DNA of 64,000 nucleotides, from contig JALKAY010000002.1 of the NCBI GenBank assembly GCA_023015935.1, forward strand, positions 248,001-312,000. The letters run 5' to 3'. A program made the translations under genes and the position numbers. Below are positions 8,493 to 17,080 of the stretch, piece by piece; position 1 is the stretch's first letter; every line of letters begins with the position of its first letter. This stretch comes from Flavobacteriaceae bacterium F08102. Lineage in GTDB: Bacteria > Bacteroidota > Bacteroidia > Flavobacteriales > Flavobacteriaceae. The notes below the pieces were generated by a model. It was not told where the DNA came from. It did not search any database and saw only the letters and a program-made list of their open reading frames with translations.

Positions 8493-9509
8493 ATGCATAA
8501 GCCTAGAACTTTATTCGATAATTTTATGCTATTTGTCAAAGGACTCGCCATGGGAGCTGCAAATAAGGTTCCTGGGGTTTCTGGCGGAATTGTAGCCTTT
8601 GTTACGGGGTTCTATGAGGAGTTAATTTATTCTCTTCAACATGTGAATGGGAAGGCTTTTAAGCTATTGCTAAACGGTCGTTTTAAAAGTTTTTTTCGGT
8701 ATGTAAACGGTACCTTTTTAATCCTTATTTTTTCAGGAAGCGTCTTTAGTTATTTTAGTGTTTCCCTCGTACTTGATTATTTTTTAACACATTATGAACT
8801 CTTTGTGTGGAGTGCTTTTTTCGGAATGATTTTGGGTTCTATTGTGTATATCGGGAGGCAGTTTAATGATTGGTCTACAAAAAATATTATAGGAATCGTT
8901 TTAGGGATTTCCTTAGGTGTGGGGATTAGTTTTATGAATCCAGCAAAGGAAAATGATAATTTGCTTTTTGTTTTTTTCTGTGGAATTGTTGGTGTTACTG
9001 GGATGACATTGCCAGGCTTGTCAGGTTCCTTTATTTTAATATTGTTAGGGAATTATGTGCTCTTGCTGGTAGATTCTGTCAATATGCTTTATCGAACTAT
9101 TTTGGATGTGTTCGAGGGGGATTTTTCCTTTTTAACAGACGTTGTTCGACTTCATTATTTAAAAATTATTGGCTCGTTTACAGCGGGATCTGCTTTTGGA
9201 CTTGTCGTGACTTCTCAAATTTTAGGGTATGTACTAAAACGGTGGCATCAATTAGTGACTGCTGTAATTATCGGATTTATAAGCGGATCGCTTGGAACCG
9301 TTTGGCCATGGAAAGAAACCGTATATAAAAGAGTGGATGGCGTTTATGTATATGATACCGCTGGGCATAAAATCATTGAAAACTATCATCGGTATATTCC
9401 TGATTTTGGACGCAAAGAAACATGGCTGGCTTTTGGTTTTGTCATATTGGGAATTATCATTGTATTAGGCTTAGATTACTATGGAAAACAAAGAAAAAAA
9501 GGTAAATAA
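8493..9509 (+). CDS. DUF368 membrane protein 2 (tandem paralog)
   Basis: 338 residues, a diverged paralog of the preceding gene. It has MGAANKVPGVSGGIVAFVTG near the N-terminus (N instead of D after MGAA) and MTLPGLSGSFILILLG in the second half. It starts on the base after its neighbour's stop, so the two are certainly one transcript. Its last 29 bases overlap aroE. Possible roles are a heteromeric carrier-lipid translocase or a paralog with different lipid or growth-condition preference; the sequence cannot decide. Confidence 0.87.
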   Translation: MHKPRTLFDNFMLFVKGLAMGAANKVPGVSGGIVAFVTGFYEELIYSLQHVNGKAFKLLLNGRFKSFFRYVNGTFLILIFSGSVFSYFSVSLVLDYFLTHYELFVWSAFFGMILGSIVYIGRQFNDWSTKNIIGIVLGISLGVGISFMNPAKENDNLLFVFFCGIVGVTGMTLPGLSGSFILILLGNYVLLLVDSVNMLYRTILDVFEGDFSFLTDVVRLHYLKIIGSFTAGSAFGLVVTSQILGYVLKRWHQLVTAVIIGFISGSLGTVWPWKETVYKRVDGVYVYDTAGHKIIENYHRYIPDFGRKETWLAFGFVILGIIIVLGLDYYGKQRKKGK

Positions 9510-10236
9510 GTTTGGGCTTTTAGGGAAGCATATTGATTATTCGTTTTCAAGAACTTATTTTAAAGAAAAGTTTCAAAAGTTAGGACTTGACAATTATAGC
9601 TATGAGAATTTTGATCTTGAAAAAATTGAAGATATAACGAAATTAAACCTCCGAGATTTAAGTGGGTTTAATGTTACTATTCCTTATAAAGAGGCTATTA
9701 TTCCGTATCTTTTTCAAATTGATAAAGTGGCTGAAACAATTGGGGCTGTTAATACCGTAAAGATTGAAAATGGAAAAATGTTCGGGTTTAATACCGATGC
9801 ATATGGATTTGAAACATCAATTCAGAATTATTTACAATCACATCATAAAAATGCCTTAATTTTTGGAACAGGAGGAGCTTCTAAGGCGATTAAATATGTA
9901 CTCAACCAAAAAGGCATTTCCTTTACGGTTGTTTCTAGATCGCCTAGTGAAAATCAATATGGTTATGACGAACTTACTGAAGATCTTATTGAAGCCAATC
10001 TATTACTTATTAATTGTACACCTGTTGGAACATTCCCTGATATTGATAAACGCCCAAAATTACCTTATGAAGCCATAAGTAGCAAACATCTCTTGTTTGA
10101 TTTAATTTATAATCCATCCAAAACGGCCTTTTTAAAAGCTGGTGATTTACAGGGAGCAACTACGGTGAATGGCTTAGAAATGTTGCAATTTCAGGCAGAA
10201 AAAGCTTGGGAAATTTGGGGAGATTTTAAAGTTTAA
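9481..10236 (+). CDS. aroE: Shikimate dehydrogenase
   Basis: 251 residues. It reduces 3-dehydroshikimate to shikimate with NADPH in aromatic amino-acid synthesis. Visible features are the shikimate-binding serines (YSFSRTYF), the catalytic lysine in NVTIPYKEA, GAVNTV, the catalytic Asp in FNTDAYGF, the nucleotide loop FGTGGASKAIKY, and the C-terminal NGLEMLQFQAEKAW. The protein is somewhat shorter than E. coli AroE but typical for Bacteroidota. The ATG lies inside the DUF368 gene (29-nt overlap), indicating coupled translation. Confidence 0.95.
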   Translation: MENKEKKVNKFGLLGKHIDYSFSRTYFKEKFQKLGLDNYSYENFDLEKIEDITKLNLRDLSGFNVTIPYKEAIIPYLFQIDKVAETIGAVNTVKIENGKMFGFNTDAYGFETSIQNYLQSHHKNALIFGTGGASKAIKYVLNQKGISFTVVSRSPSENQYGYDELTEDLIEANLLLINCTPVGTFPDIDKRPKLPYEAISSKHLLFDLIYNPSKTAFLKAGDLQGATTVNGLEMLQFQAEKAWEIWGDFKV

Positions 10237-10434
10237 GTTTAAAAAAAACATTTTAAAATTACAACAAGCTCATTTGTAGCAGGTTAGCTTATTTTCTTTT
10301 TTCGAAAAAGATGGTTTTATATGCAACTGTCTATAAAGATTTGTATCTTGCCAATGAATCTCTTGCAAATCATGTGATCGATTCGTACTTTTAAGAACTT
10401 TTTTAAAGTGGAACCCTTAAACATTTAATATAAA

Positions 10435-12576
10435 ATGTTAGACGATAATCAACATAATTCTGACGCGCAAACCCCTTCAGAAAATCAATCTCAAGCAGCT
10501 AATTCAGCATCAACACCTGAAAGTAATTCGGATGTTAATTCCAATGAAGCTCTTTCTGCTAAAAGTGTCATTAATACGGAAAGCAATACCGCTAATGAGG
10601 AATCTGAAGTTTCCTCTCCTGAAGTACCGTCGACACCGCAAAATAATTCCGAACCTGAAACGAAATCTATAGAGTCTACAGAAGCTGAACCCGTAGTTGA
10701 TGAGTCTAGCCGAGCTGACGAAGAAGAAGTTGACTCTTCAAGCACCGAAGAAAAAGTAGGAAAAGTGGAAGCGGCAGCAAAATCAGATGAAATTTCGTCT
10801 ATCCCTGAGGAAAGTGTAAATGAAAAACCGAAAGTTGAAACGAATACCGTTACGACAAAGGCAGAGGAGGATAATCAAATCGATTATAGTGCCTTAACAC
10901 TTGAACAGCTTATTACACATTTCCAAAAGGAAATTAAAGGGGAAATCCCGAAAATCAAAAAAAACATTGAAGAGATAAAATCGAATTTTACTAAAAAGTT
11001 CGAAAAATTACGTCAGGAGAAAAAGGAAGCTTTTCTTGAACAAGGTGGGAATGAGGTTGATTTTGAGTATGTTAACCCGTTGAAAACGACCTTTAATGAT
11101 TTGTTGTTTGAGTATAAAACAAAGCGTGAACGTTATTATAGTGAAATAGAACGCGAGCAAAAAGAGAACCTTAAGAAGCGTTTAGCATTAATTGAGGAAT
11201 TAAAACATTTGATTGATAATGCTGAACCTGAAACTATGTATACGGAATTTAGGGCATTAGAAAAAAAATGGAAAGAAATTGGTAAAATTCCGAGAGTAAA
11301 ATACAATGATGTATGGCGTACATATCATCATCATGTAGAGCGATTTTATGATTTATTACATCTAAGAAATGATTTTAGGGATCTCGATTTTAAGCACAAT
11401 TTAGAAGAAAAGTTAAAGTTAGTTGAAAAAGCAGAACAATTAGCAGAACAAGAAAATTTAAATGAGGCCTTTAAGGAATTGCAAGTCCTCCATAAAATTT
11501 GGAAGGAAGATATTGGTCCCGTAGCACGTGAATACAGAGAAGAAATATGGGAGCGGTTTAGCAATGCAACTAAGAAAATACACGAAAGACGCCATGAACT
11601 TCAGAAGGAACTCGAATCGAAATTTGAGGCTAATGCAGCGCTAAAAAGGGAGGTCATTGCAAAAATATCGGCCATGGTCAATGAGCAGGCTAAAGAGTCA
11701 CATAAATATTGGCAACAAAAAATTAAAGAACTAGAGGCATTGCGTCAAGAATTCTTTGCCATTGGAAAAGTTCCAAGAGCGATGAGTGATCAGATTTGGA
11801 ATGAATTTAAGTCGATTACGCGCGAATTTAATAGACGAAAGAATGTTTTTTATAAGAATATCAAGCGAGAACAACTTAGTAATTTAGAAAAAAAACGAGC
11901 CTTGGTTAACAAGGCAGAGGAATTAAAAGAAAGTGAAGATTGGGAGGTGACTACGGAAATAATGAAGCATATCCAAGCTGAATGGAAACAAATTGGTCAT
12001 GTACCACGAAAGTATTCAGATAAATTGTGGAATCAATTTAAAGGAGCTTGTAATTATTTCTTTGATAGGTTACACAAAGAAGAAGATGAAGGAAGTAAAG
12101 AACAAATTGAGGCGTTTAATAAAAAGAAAGAGATGCTCGAAAGGCTGAAAGAAAGTGATGAGGAGATGACCCTTGAGCAAATTAATGCGCTCACAAACGA
12201 ATGGCGTGCCATTGGTCAATTACCTCAGAAAATGAGACATTTAGAAGCTAAATTTTCAAAGGTGATTAACGGAATGTATAGTAAGATGGATCTTAATGCG
12301 CAAGAAATTGCGATGTTGAAATTCCGGAACTTAATAGATTCATACCTTGCTGAGAATAACTATCGTAAAATTGATAATGAAAAAGTATTCGTTCGAAAAA
12401 AGATTGATGAAATTTCAAAAGAAATTCAACAATTAGAAACCAATGTGGGGTTCTTTTCAAATGCAGATGAAAATAATCCACTGTTTAAAGGTGTGAATGA
12501 TACGATTAAAAAGCACAATGAAGAATTGGAAATTTGGAAAAATAAACAGGACTATTTGGCTAGTTTGGATTATTAA
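10435..12576 (+). CDS. DUF349 repeat protein with acidic N-terminal tail
   Basis: 713 residues. The first ~145 are Ser/Thr/Glu/Asn-rich, strongly acidic and predicted to be disordered. The rest is charged helix and coiled coil with five DUF349 units. The recurring core is W-x-x-I-G-x-(I/V/L)-P-(R/Q) followed by a DxxW or related segment: WKEIGKIPRVKYNDVW, WKEDIGPVAREYREEIW, FFAIGKVPRAMSDQIW, WKQIGHVPRKYSDKLW, WRAIGQLPQKMRHLE. There is no signal peptide, so it is cytoplasmic. Its molecular role is unknown to me. It stands alone between aroE and the convergent fabH-type gene. Confidence 0.85.
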   Translation: MLDDNQHNSDAQTPSENQSQAANSASTPESNSDVNSNEALSAKSVINTESNTANEESEVSSPEVPSTPQNNSEPETKSIESTEAEPVVDESSRADEEEVDSSSTEEKVGKVEAAAKSDEISSIPEESVNEKPKVETNTVTTKAEEDNQIDYSALTLEQLITHFQKEIKGEIPKIKKNIEEIKSNFTKKFEKLRQEKKEAFLEQGGNEVDFEYVNPLKTTFNDLLFEYKTKRERYYSEIEREQKENLKKRLALIEELKHLIDNAEPETMYTEFRALEKKWKEIGKIPRVKYNDVWRTYHHHVERFYDLLHLRNDFRDLDFKHNLEEKLKLVEKAEQLAEQENLNEAFKELQVLHKIWKEDIGPVAREYREEIWERFSNATKKIHERRHELQKELESKFEANAALKREVIAKISAMVNEQAKESHKYWQQKIKELEALRQEFFAIGKVPRAMSDQIWNEFKSITREFNRRKNVFYKNIKREQLSNLEKKRALVNKAEELKESEDWEVTTEIMKHIQAEWKQIGHVPRKYSDKLWNQFKGACNYFFDRLHKEEDEGSKEQIEAFNKKKEMLERLKESDEEMTLEQINALTNEWRAIGQLPQKMRHLEAKFSKVINGMYSKMDLNAQEIAMLKFRNLIDSYLAENNYRKIDNEKVFVRKKIDEISKEIQQLETNVGFFSNADENNPLFKGVNDTIKKHNEELEIWKNKQDYLASLDY

Positions 12577-12706
12577 TTTCCTCGTGTTTACGCGTTGTTC
12601 GTAAAAGACAATGGCGCAATGAAGGCGTTTAACGCCCCATCAATTTTAGCAGTAGGACTGACTGTATTGATAGCGATATGCTGCTCCTACGGAGCTTGAC
12701 GATTTA

Positions 12707-13714
12707 CTACCATTTAATTATCACACTTCCCCAGGTAAATCCGCTTCCGAAAGCAGCCAAAACAACAATATCTCCATCATTTATTTTTCTTTGTTCCCAA
12801 GCTTCAGATAGGGCAATTGGAATAGAGGCTGCTGTGGTGTTACCATATTTCATAATATTATTAAATACCTTGTCATCCGATAATCCAAATTTCTTTTGAA
12901 TAAACTGTGCAATTCGCAAATTGGCTTGGTGAGGAATTAACAGGTCTATATCTTCGCTAGTAAGATTATTTGCTTGTAAGCCTTCTGTTATCACTTCACT
13001 AAATCTAACTATTGCATGTTTAAAAACAAATTGACCATTCATATACGGATAATATGAAACATCATTGGGGTCATTTTCTTTTATAATTGTATCCACCCAC
13101 CGGCCGGTACTTGGGCCTATAAGGGATAATTCTTTCGCGTGTTTTCCTTCAGAATGTAAGTGTGTAGATAAGATTCCAATATCTTTTTTTGAAGATCTAG
13201 ACATCACGACGGCTCCTGCGCCGTCACCAAAAATTACCGTTACATTTCGACCACGAGTTGATCGTTCAAGACCGCCTGAATGGTTTTCACTACCAATAAC
13301 TAAAATGTTTTTATACATTCCTGTTTTTATAAACTGATCTGCTACCGAAACTGCATAGATAAAACCAGAACATTGATTTCTAATGTCTAAAGCACCAATT
13401 GTTGGCATTCCGAGGTAGTCTTGTACGCGTACACCACCTCCAGGAAAATACATGTCGGGACTTAAGGTAGCGAAGATGATGAAATCAATATCATCCTTGG
13501 TGAGACCAGCTCTTTCAATAGCAATTTTCGCAGCTTTTACGCCCATAATAGAAGTTGAGTCTTCAGATTGGGGATCTATCCAGCGTCTTTCTTTGATGCC
13601 TGTGCGTTCTTGGATCCATTCATCATTGGTATCCATCCATTGTTTTAGATCGTTGTTTGTGATGATATTTTCGGGAACATAGTGTCCAACACCCGTTATT
13701 TTAGAATTGTACAT
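12707..13714 (-). CDS. fabH: 3-oxoacyl-ACP synthase III (ketoacyl synthase III)
   Basis: 335 residues, full length for FabH. It condenses acyl-CoA with malonyl-ACP to start fatty-acid synthesis. The catalytic triad is visible: Cys in RNQCSGFIYA, His in PHQANLRI, Asn in YGNTTAASIP. The C-terminal GSGFTWGS motif is intact. It is transcribed convergently to the DUF349 gene. Flavobacteria often carry several FabH-like paralogs, and this gene is not beside plsX/rpmF, so it may be an accessory synthase rather than the main one. Confidence 0.92.
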   Translation of the reverse strand: MYNSKITGVGHYVPENIITNNDLKQWMDTNDEWIQERTGIKERRWIDPQSEDSTSIMGVKAAKIAIERAGLTKDDIDFIIFATLSPDMYFPGGGVRVQDYLGMPTIGALDIRNQCSGFIYAVSVADQFIKTGMYKNILVIGSENHSGGLERSTRGRNVTVIFGDGAGAVVMSRSSKKDIGILSTHLHSEGKHAKELSLIGPSTGRWVDTIIKENDPNDVSYYPYMNGQFVFKHAIVRFSEVITEGLQANNLTSEDIDLLIPHQANLRIAQFIQKKFGLSDDKVFNNIMKYGNTTAASIPIALSEAWEQRKINDGDIVVLAAFGSGFTWGSVIIKW

Positions 13715-13928
13715 AGTATAATATTACGCGAAATAAATTTCATTTCTACATCTTAACGATGCAATTTAAACATAATTGGCAAATTGCAAGGATTTGTTGA
13801 TATTTTTAAATGAAAGTGATATACAGAAAAGGTGAGGTGCTGAAAAGGTGTCAGATTGTCACATTTTTTGGATTGGCATCTTTGTTGACAGTATACCATA
13901 AATCATTAAATATTAAACACTATATATT

Positions 13929-15845
13929 ATGGCAAAAGGAACAATTAATGTTTCCGTTGATAACATTTTCCCGTTGATTAAAAAGTTCTTGTATTCTGAT
14001 CACGAGATTTTTTTAAGAGAATTGATTTCAAACGCTACAGATGCAACCCTTAAGTTGAAACATTTATCTTCAATTGGAGAGTCGAAAACGGAAATTGATG
14101 AACCTAAAATTGAGGTAAAAATCGATAAGGAAGCAAAGCAATTGCGAATTATTGATCAAGGAGTAGGTATGACGAAGGAAGAAGTTGAAAAATACATCAA
14201 TGAGGTAGCCTTTTCAGGAGCTGAAGAATTTCTAGAAAAATATAAAGATTCTGCTAAAGATACGGGGATCATCGGGCATTTTGGATTAGGCTTTTATTCA
14301 GCTTTTATGGTAGCAGAAAAAGTCGAAATAATTACAAAGTCTCATATTCCTGAAGCGGATGCAATGCATTGGACTTGTGATGGATCTCCTGAGTTTACAT
14401 TAGAAAAAGCGAAAAACAAAAAGGATGTAGGTACTGAAATTATATTGCATATAGCTGAAGATTCTACAGAATTTTTAGAAGAAAATAGAATACGTGAATT
14501 ATTGTTAAAATACAATAAATTCATGCCTGTACCAATTAAATTTGGAACTAAAGAGATTAATGATCCAGCACACAAGCCTAAAACAATAAAGGATAAAGAT
14601 GGTAAGGAAACAACGGAACCCCAAAAGAAAATTACCGTTGATAATATCATTAACAACCCTAATCCAGCGTGGACTAAACAACCAAGTGATTTAGAGGAGG
14701 CTGACTATCAGTCGTTTTATCGTGAGTTGTATCCAATGCAATTTGAAGATCCCTTGTTTCACATCCATTTAAATGTAGATTATCCATTTAATTTGACGGG
14801 GATTTTGTATTTCCCAAAAATGACCAAAAACCTAGATATTCAAAAAGATCGAATTCAATTGTATCAAAATCAGGTTTTTGTAACGGATAATGTAGAGGGA
14901 ATTGTACCCGATTTCTTACAAATGTTACGCGGAGTTATTGATTCGCCAGACATTCCATTAAATGTATCTCGAAGTTATTTACAAGCTGATGGAGCGGTTA
15001 AAAAGATTTCTAGCTACATCACTAAAAAAGTAGCTGATAAGTTATTGTCACTTTTCAAAAATGATAGAGCAGCATTTGAGAAAAAGTGGAATGACATTAA
15101 AATAGTGATTGAATACGGAATGTTATCTGAGCCGAAGTTTTTTGAAAAAGCTCAAAAATTTGCTTTGTATCCAACGGTAACAGATGTGTTTTTTACCTTT
15201 GAAGAGTTAAAAGAAAAGATTAAAGATCTTCAGACCGACAAAGATGATAAGTTAGTCATTTTATATGCCTCTGACAAAGAAGCACAACACAGCTATATTG
15301 AAGCAGCTAAAGCGAAAGGTTATGAGGTATTATTATTAGACTCTCCAATTGTAGCTCATTTAATGCAGAAATTGGAAGGGGAAAATGAGAAGGTTACATT
15401 TGCTCGTGTAGATGCAGATCACTTAGATAACTTAATCAAAAAAGAAGATACCCACATTTCTAAATTAACTGACGAAGAAAAAGAAAGTTTAAAAGGAGAA
15501 ATTGAAGAGGTAATTAAAGATAAAGGATATACCATCCAAATAGAAGCCATGGATAGTGAAGCTTCTCCATTTATTATTACAGAACCTGAGTTTATGCGAA
15601 GAATGAAAGAAATGCAGCAAACAGGTGGAGGTGGAATGTTTGGTATGAGTAATATGCCAGACATGTTTAATCTTGTGGTAAATACAAATCACCCATTAAT
15701 TAGTGAAATTCTTGCGGCTAAAACAGCAAAGAAAAAAGAGCGTTTGATTAATCAATCTCTCGATCTAGCTAAATTGTCTAAAGGGCTTTTAAAAGGGGAG
15801 GAGTTAACCAACTTTATTAAACGAAGTTATGCTATGGTTAAGTAA
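13929..15845 (+). CDS. htpG: Molecular chaperone HtpG (bacterial Hsp90)
   Basis: 638 residues, a cytosolic ATP-dependent chaperone. The GHKL ATPase domain is at the N-terminus: ELISNATDATLKLK, DQGVGMTKEEVE, GHFGLGFYSAFMV. The middle domain has the conserved arginine segment LNVSRSYLQ. The C-terminal dimerisation domain follows. A Gly/Met-rich linker (TGGGGMFGMSNMPDMFN) near residue 560 is typical of Bacteroidota HtpG. It is monocistronic and closed by a strong terminator. Confidence 0.97.
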   Translation: MAKGTINVSVDNIFPLIKKFLYSDHEIFLRELISNATDATLKLKHLSSIGESKTEIDEPKIEVKIDKEAKQLRIIDQGVGMTKEEVEKYINEVAFSGAEEFLEKYKDSAKDTGIIGHFGLGFYSAFMVAEKVEIITKSHIPEADAMHWTCDGSPEFTLEKAKNKKDVGTEIILHIAEDSTEFLEENRIRELLLKYNKFMPVPIKFGTKEINDPAHKPKTIKDKDGKETTEPQKKITVDNIINNPNPAWTKQPSDLEEADYQSFYRELYPMQFEDPLFHIHLNVDYPFNLTGILYFPKMTKNLDIQKDRIQLYQNQVFVTDNVEGIVPDFLQMLRGVIDSPDIPLNVSRSYLQADGAVKKISSYITKKVADKLLSLFKNDRAAFEKKWNDIKIVIEYGMLSEPKFFEKAQKFALYPTVTDVFFTFEELKEKIKDLQTDKDDKLVILYASDKEAQHSYIEAAKAKGYEVLLLDSPIVAHLMQKLEGENEKVTFARVDADHLDNLIKKEDTHISKLTDEEKESLKGEIEEVIKDKGYTIQIEAMDSEASPFIITEPEFMRRMKEMQQTGGGGMFGMSNMPDMFNLVVNTNHPLISEILAAKTAKKKERLINQSLDLAKLSKGLLKGEELTNFIKRSYAMVK

Positions 15846-15862
15846 ATCCAGCTAAATCCAAA

Positions 15863-15899
15863 AAAAAAACCGTCACAATTTTACTGTGACGGTTTTTTT
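15863..15899 (+). terminator. Strong terminator of htpG
   Basis: A perfect stem ACCGTCACA/TGTGACGGT, extended by A/T pairs, with a 7-nt loop (15878-15884). It is flanked by an A run and a T run (15893-15899), so it could work in both directions. It begins 18 bp after the htpG stop. Confidence 0.93.
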
Positions 15900-16150
15900 G
15901 TTGTGAAATAATCACTGTTCTTAACGATTTTGGCTGTGCCTTTTTTTGCTATAGGAAAATCGCATACAACGCCTATTTGGAAGATGATTGTATTGAATTG
16001 TTATCGGAGGTATATTCTCTACATTATTTTAATGTAGAGGCTGAATTTACTAAGCCTGGATCGTTATTTTATCGGCCGGAATAGGATTGTTTGTTGGCTT
16101 CTTTTTGAGTAAGGATTTGGATAAAGTTTAAGCAATGGTTTATTAAAAGT

Positions 16151-16184
16151 AAAAGTCCGCTATTAATTGTAATAGCAGACTTTT
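16151..16184 (-). terminator. Terminator of the D-Ala-D-Ala dipeptidase gene
   Basis: Inverted repeat AAAAGTCCGCTATTA / TAATAGCAGACTTTT with one mismatch and a 4-nt loop. It lies 24 bp beyond the stop of the minus-strand gene, and on that strand it ends in a T tract. Confidence 0.75.
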
Positions 16185-16207
16185 CATGTTTAGCGGGTCA
16201 ATTTACA

Positions 16208-16894
16208 TTACTTTATAGAAAAATCGAAATAGGTATCTGGATAAGGTTCATTTTCCAGGGTGAAATGCCACCATTCCTTTTCGTAAGGTTTGAAACCGTG
16301 CTTCATCATTCGGCGTTGTAACAATAAGCGAATCGCACGTTGATTTTTTGTGATGTTTTTGTAGTTTACTGATGATTTTTCATCAAATAAGTCAAAGTCA
16401 CTTCCTAAATCTAAAATATGTCCAGTTTTAAGTGATACAATGGTTACATCAACTGTACTACCTCGACTATGACCTGATTTTTTAGCAATATAATCCTCCT
16501 TAAATAAACTGCTTTTATCTTTGTTTGGATAGAACTGTTCTTTCATTTTTGTGTCATTTGGGTCTTCGGCCCATTTCATGAACTGATTTACGGCTCGTTG
16601 AGGTCTGTATGCATCAAAAACTAAGAGGCCAAAACCAAGTTTCTCAAAATCTTCTTGGACTTTTTTTAAGGCTTCAGCAGCTTCTTTAGTGAGTATACAT
16701 CTAGGTTTTTCATAACCGTCTATGGGTTTACCGATGAAATTATTCGTACCGTAATATCTCAAATCAGTTCTCAGATTAGGAATTACTTCTTTAACATCTA
16801 CAAATCCTTTTGGCAAAGTTTGAGCTATACTCATTAAGGGAGATGAAAGGTAAAATATGATTACGCTGAACTTAATAAAACGCGAAAAAATCAT
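16208..16894 (-). CDS. D-alanyl-D-alanine dipeptidase, VanX/DdpX family (M15D)
   Basis: 228 residues with a signal peptide ending near SIAQ, so it is periplasmic. The zinc-peptidase motifs are present: SGHSRGSTVDVTI (His and Asp ligands) and EWWHF (catalytic Glu and His ligand). VanX/DdpX enzymes cleave free D-Ala-D-Ala. No vanA/vanH or ddp transporter genes lie nearby, so a role in recycling peptidoglycan fragments is more likely than glycopeptide resistance. It is monocistronic with its own terminator. Confidence 0.9.
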   Translation of the reverse strand: MIFSRFIKFSVIIFYLSSPLMSIAQTLPKGFVDVKEVIPNLRTDLRYYGTNNFIGKPIDGYEKPRCILTKEAAEALKKVQEDFEKLGFGLLVFDAYRPQRAVNQFMKWAEDPNDTKMKEQFYPNKDKSSLFKEDYIAKKSGHSRGSTVDVTIVSLKTGHILDLGSDFDLFDEKSSVNYKNITKNQRAIRLLLQRRMMKHGFKPYEKEWWHFTLENEPYPDTYFDFSIK

Positions 16895-17080
16895 GTTGTT
16901 AAGGGTTTAGTTATCTGTTTAACGTCAAACTTTTCAGATTATTTTAATGTATTTAAAATTCCATGTATCTTGAAGTACAATCGTTTAGCTTTTCTGCTGA
17001 TTTCTAAATAATTTAATTTTTCAGTAGAATTAGAGAAATTTATGTATTTATATTTTACGAAAAGGAATTATCTTCACGGC

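Larger units (their letters stand above)
15846..16207. other. Intergenic region between htpG and the dipeptidase gene
   Basis: The 362 bp contain the two terminators listed separately. Between them is a plus-strand frame without an ATG, open from the first terminator to a TAG at 16082. Its last ~40 codons look protein-like (AYNAYLEDDCIELLSEVYSL and after), so it could be the tail of a decayed gene. I do not recognise it and do not call it a gene. Confidence 0.4.

Noticed and set aside
10491-10745. 84-codon minus-strand frame inside the DUF349 gene
   Set aside because: It is the shadow of the Ser/Glu-rich low-complexity tail; its Ser/Leu-rich translation is what the opposite strand of such codons gives.
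12577-12706. Terminator between the DUF349 and fabH genes (GCTCC-TAC-GGAGC near 12680 and GGCGTTTAACGCC near 12624)
   Set aside because: The stems are very short and neither is followed by a T run on either strand.
15902-16084. Plus-strand open frame ending with a protein-like segment (ELLSEVYSLHYFNVEAEF)
   Set aside because: No ATG, starts in the htpG terminator, and not recognisable. Possibly a decayed gene tail, but the evidence is too weak for a pseudogene call.
16208-16894. Vancomycin-resistance (vanX) determinant
   Set aside because: Only the dipeptidase is present; no vanH/vanA ligase or two-component regulator is nearby, and the signal peptide points to a periplasmic recycling enzyme.
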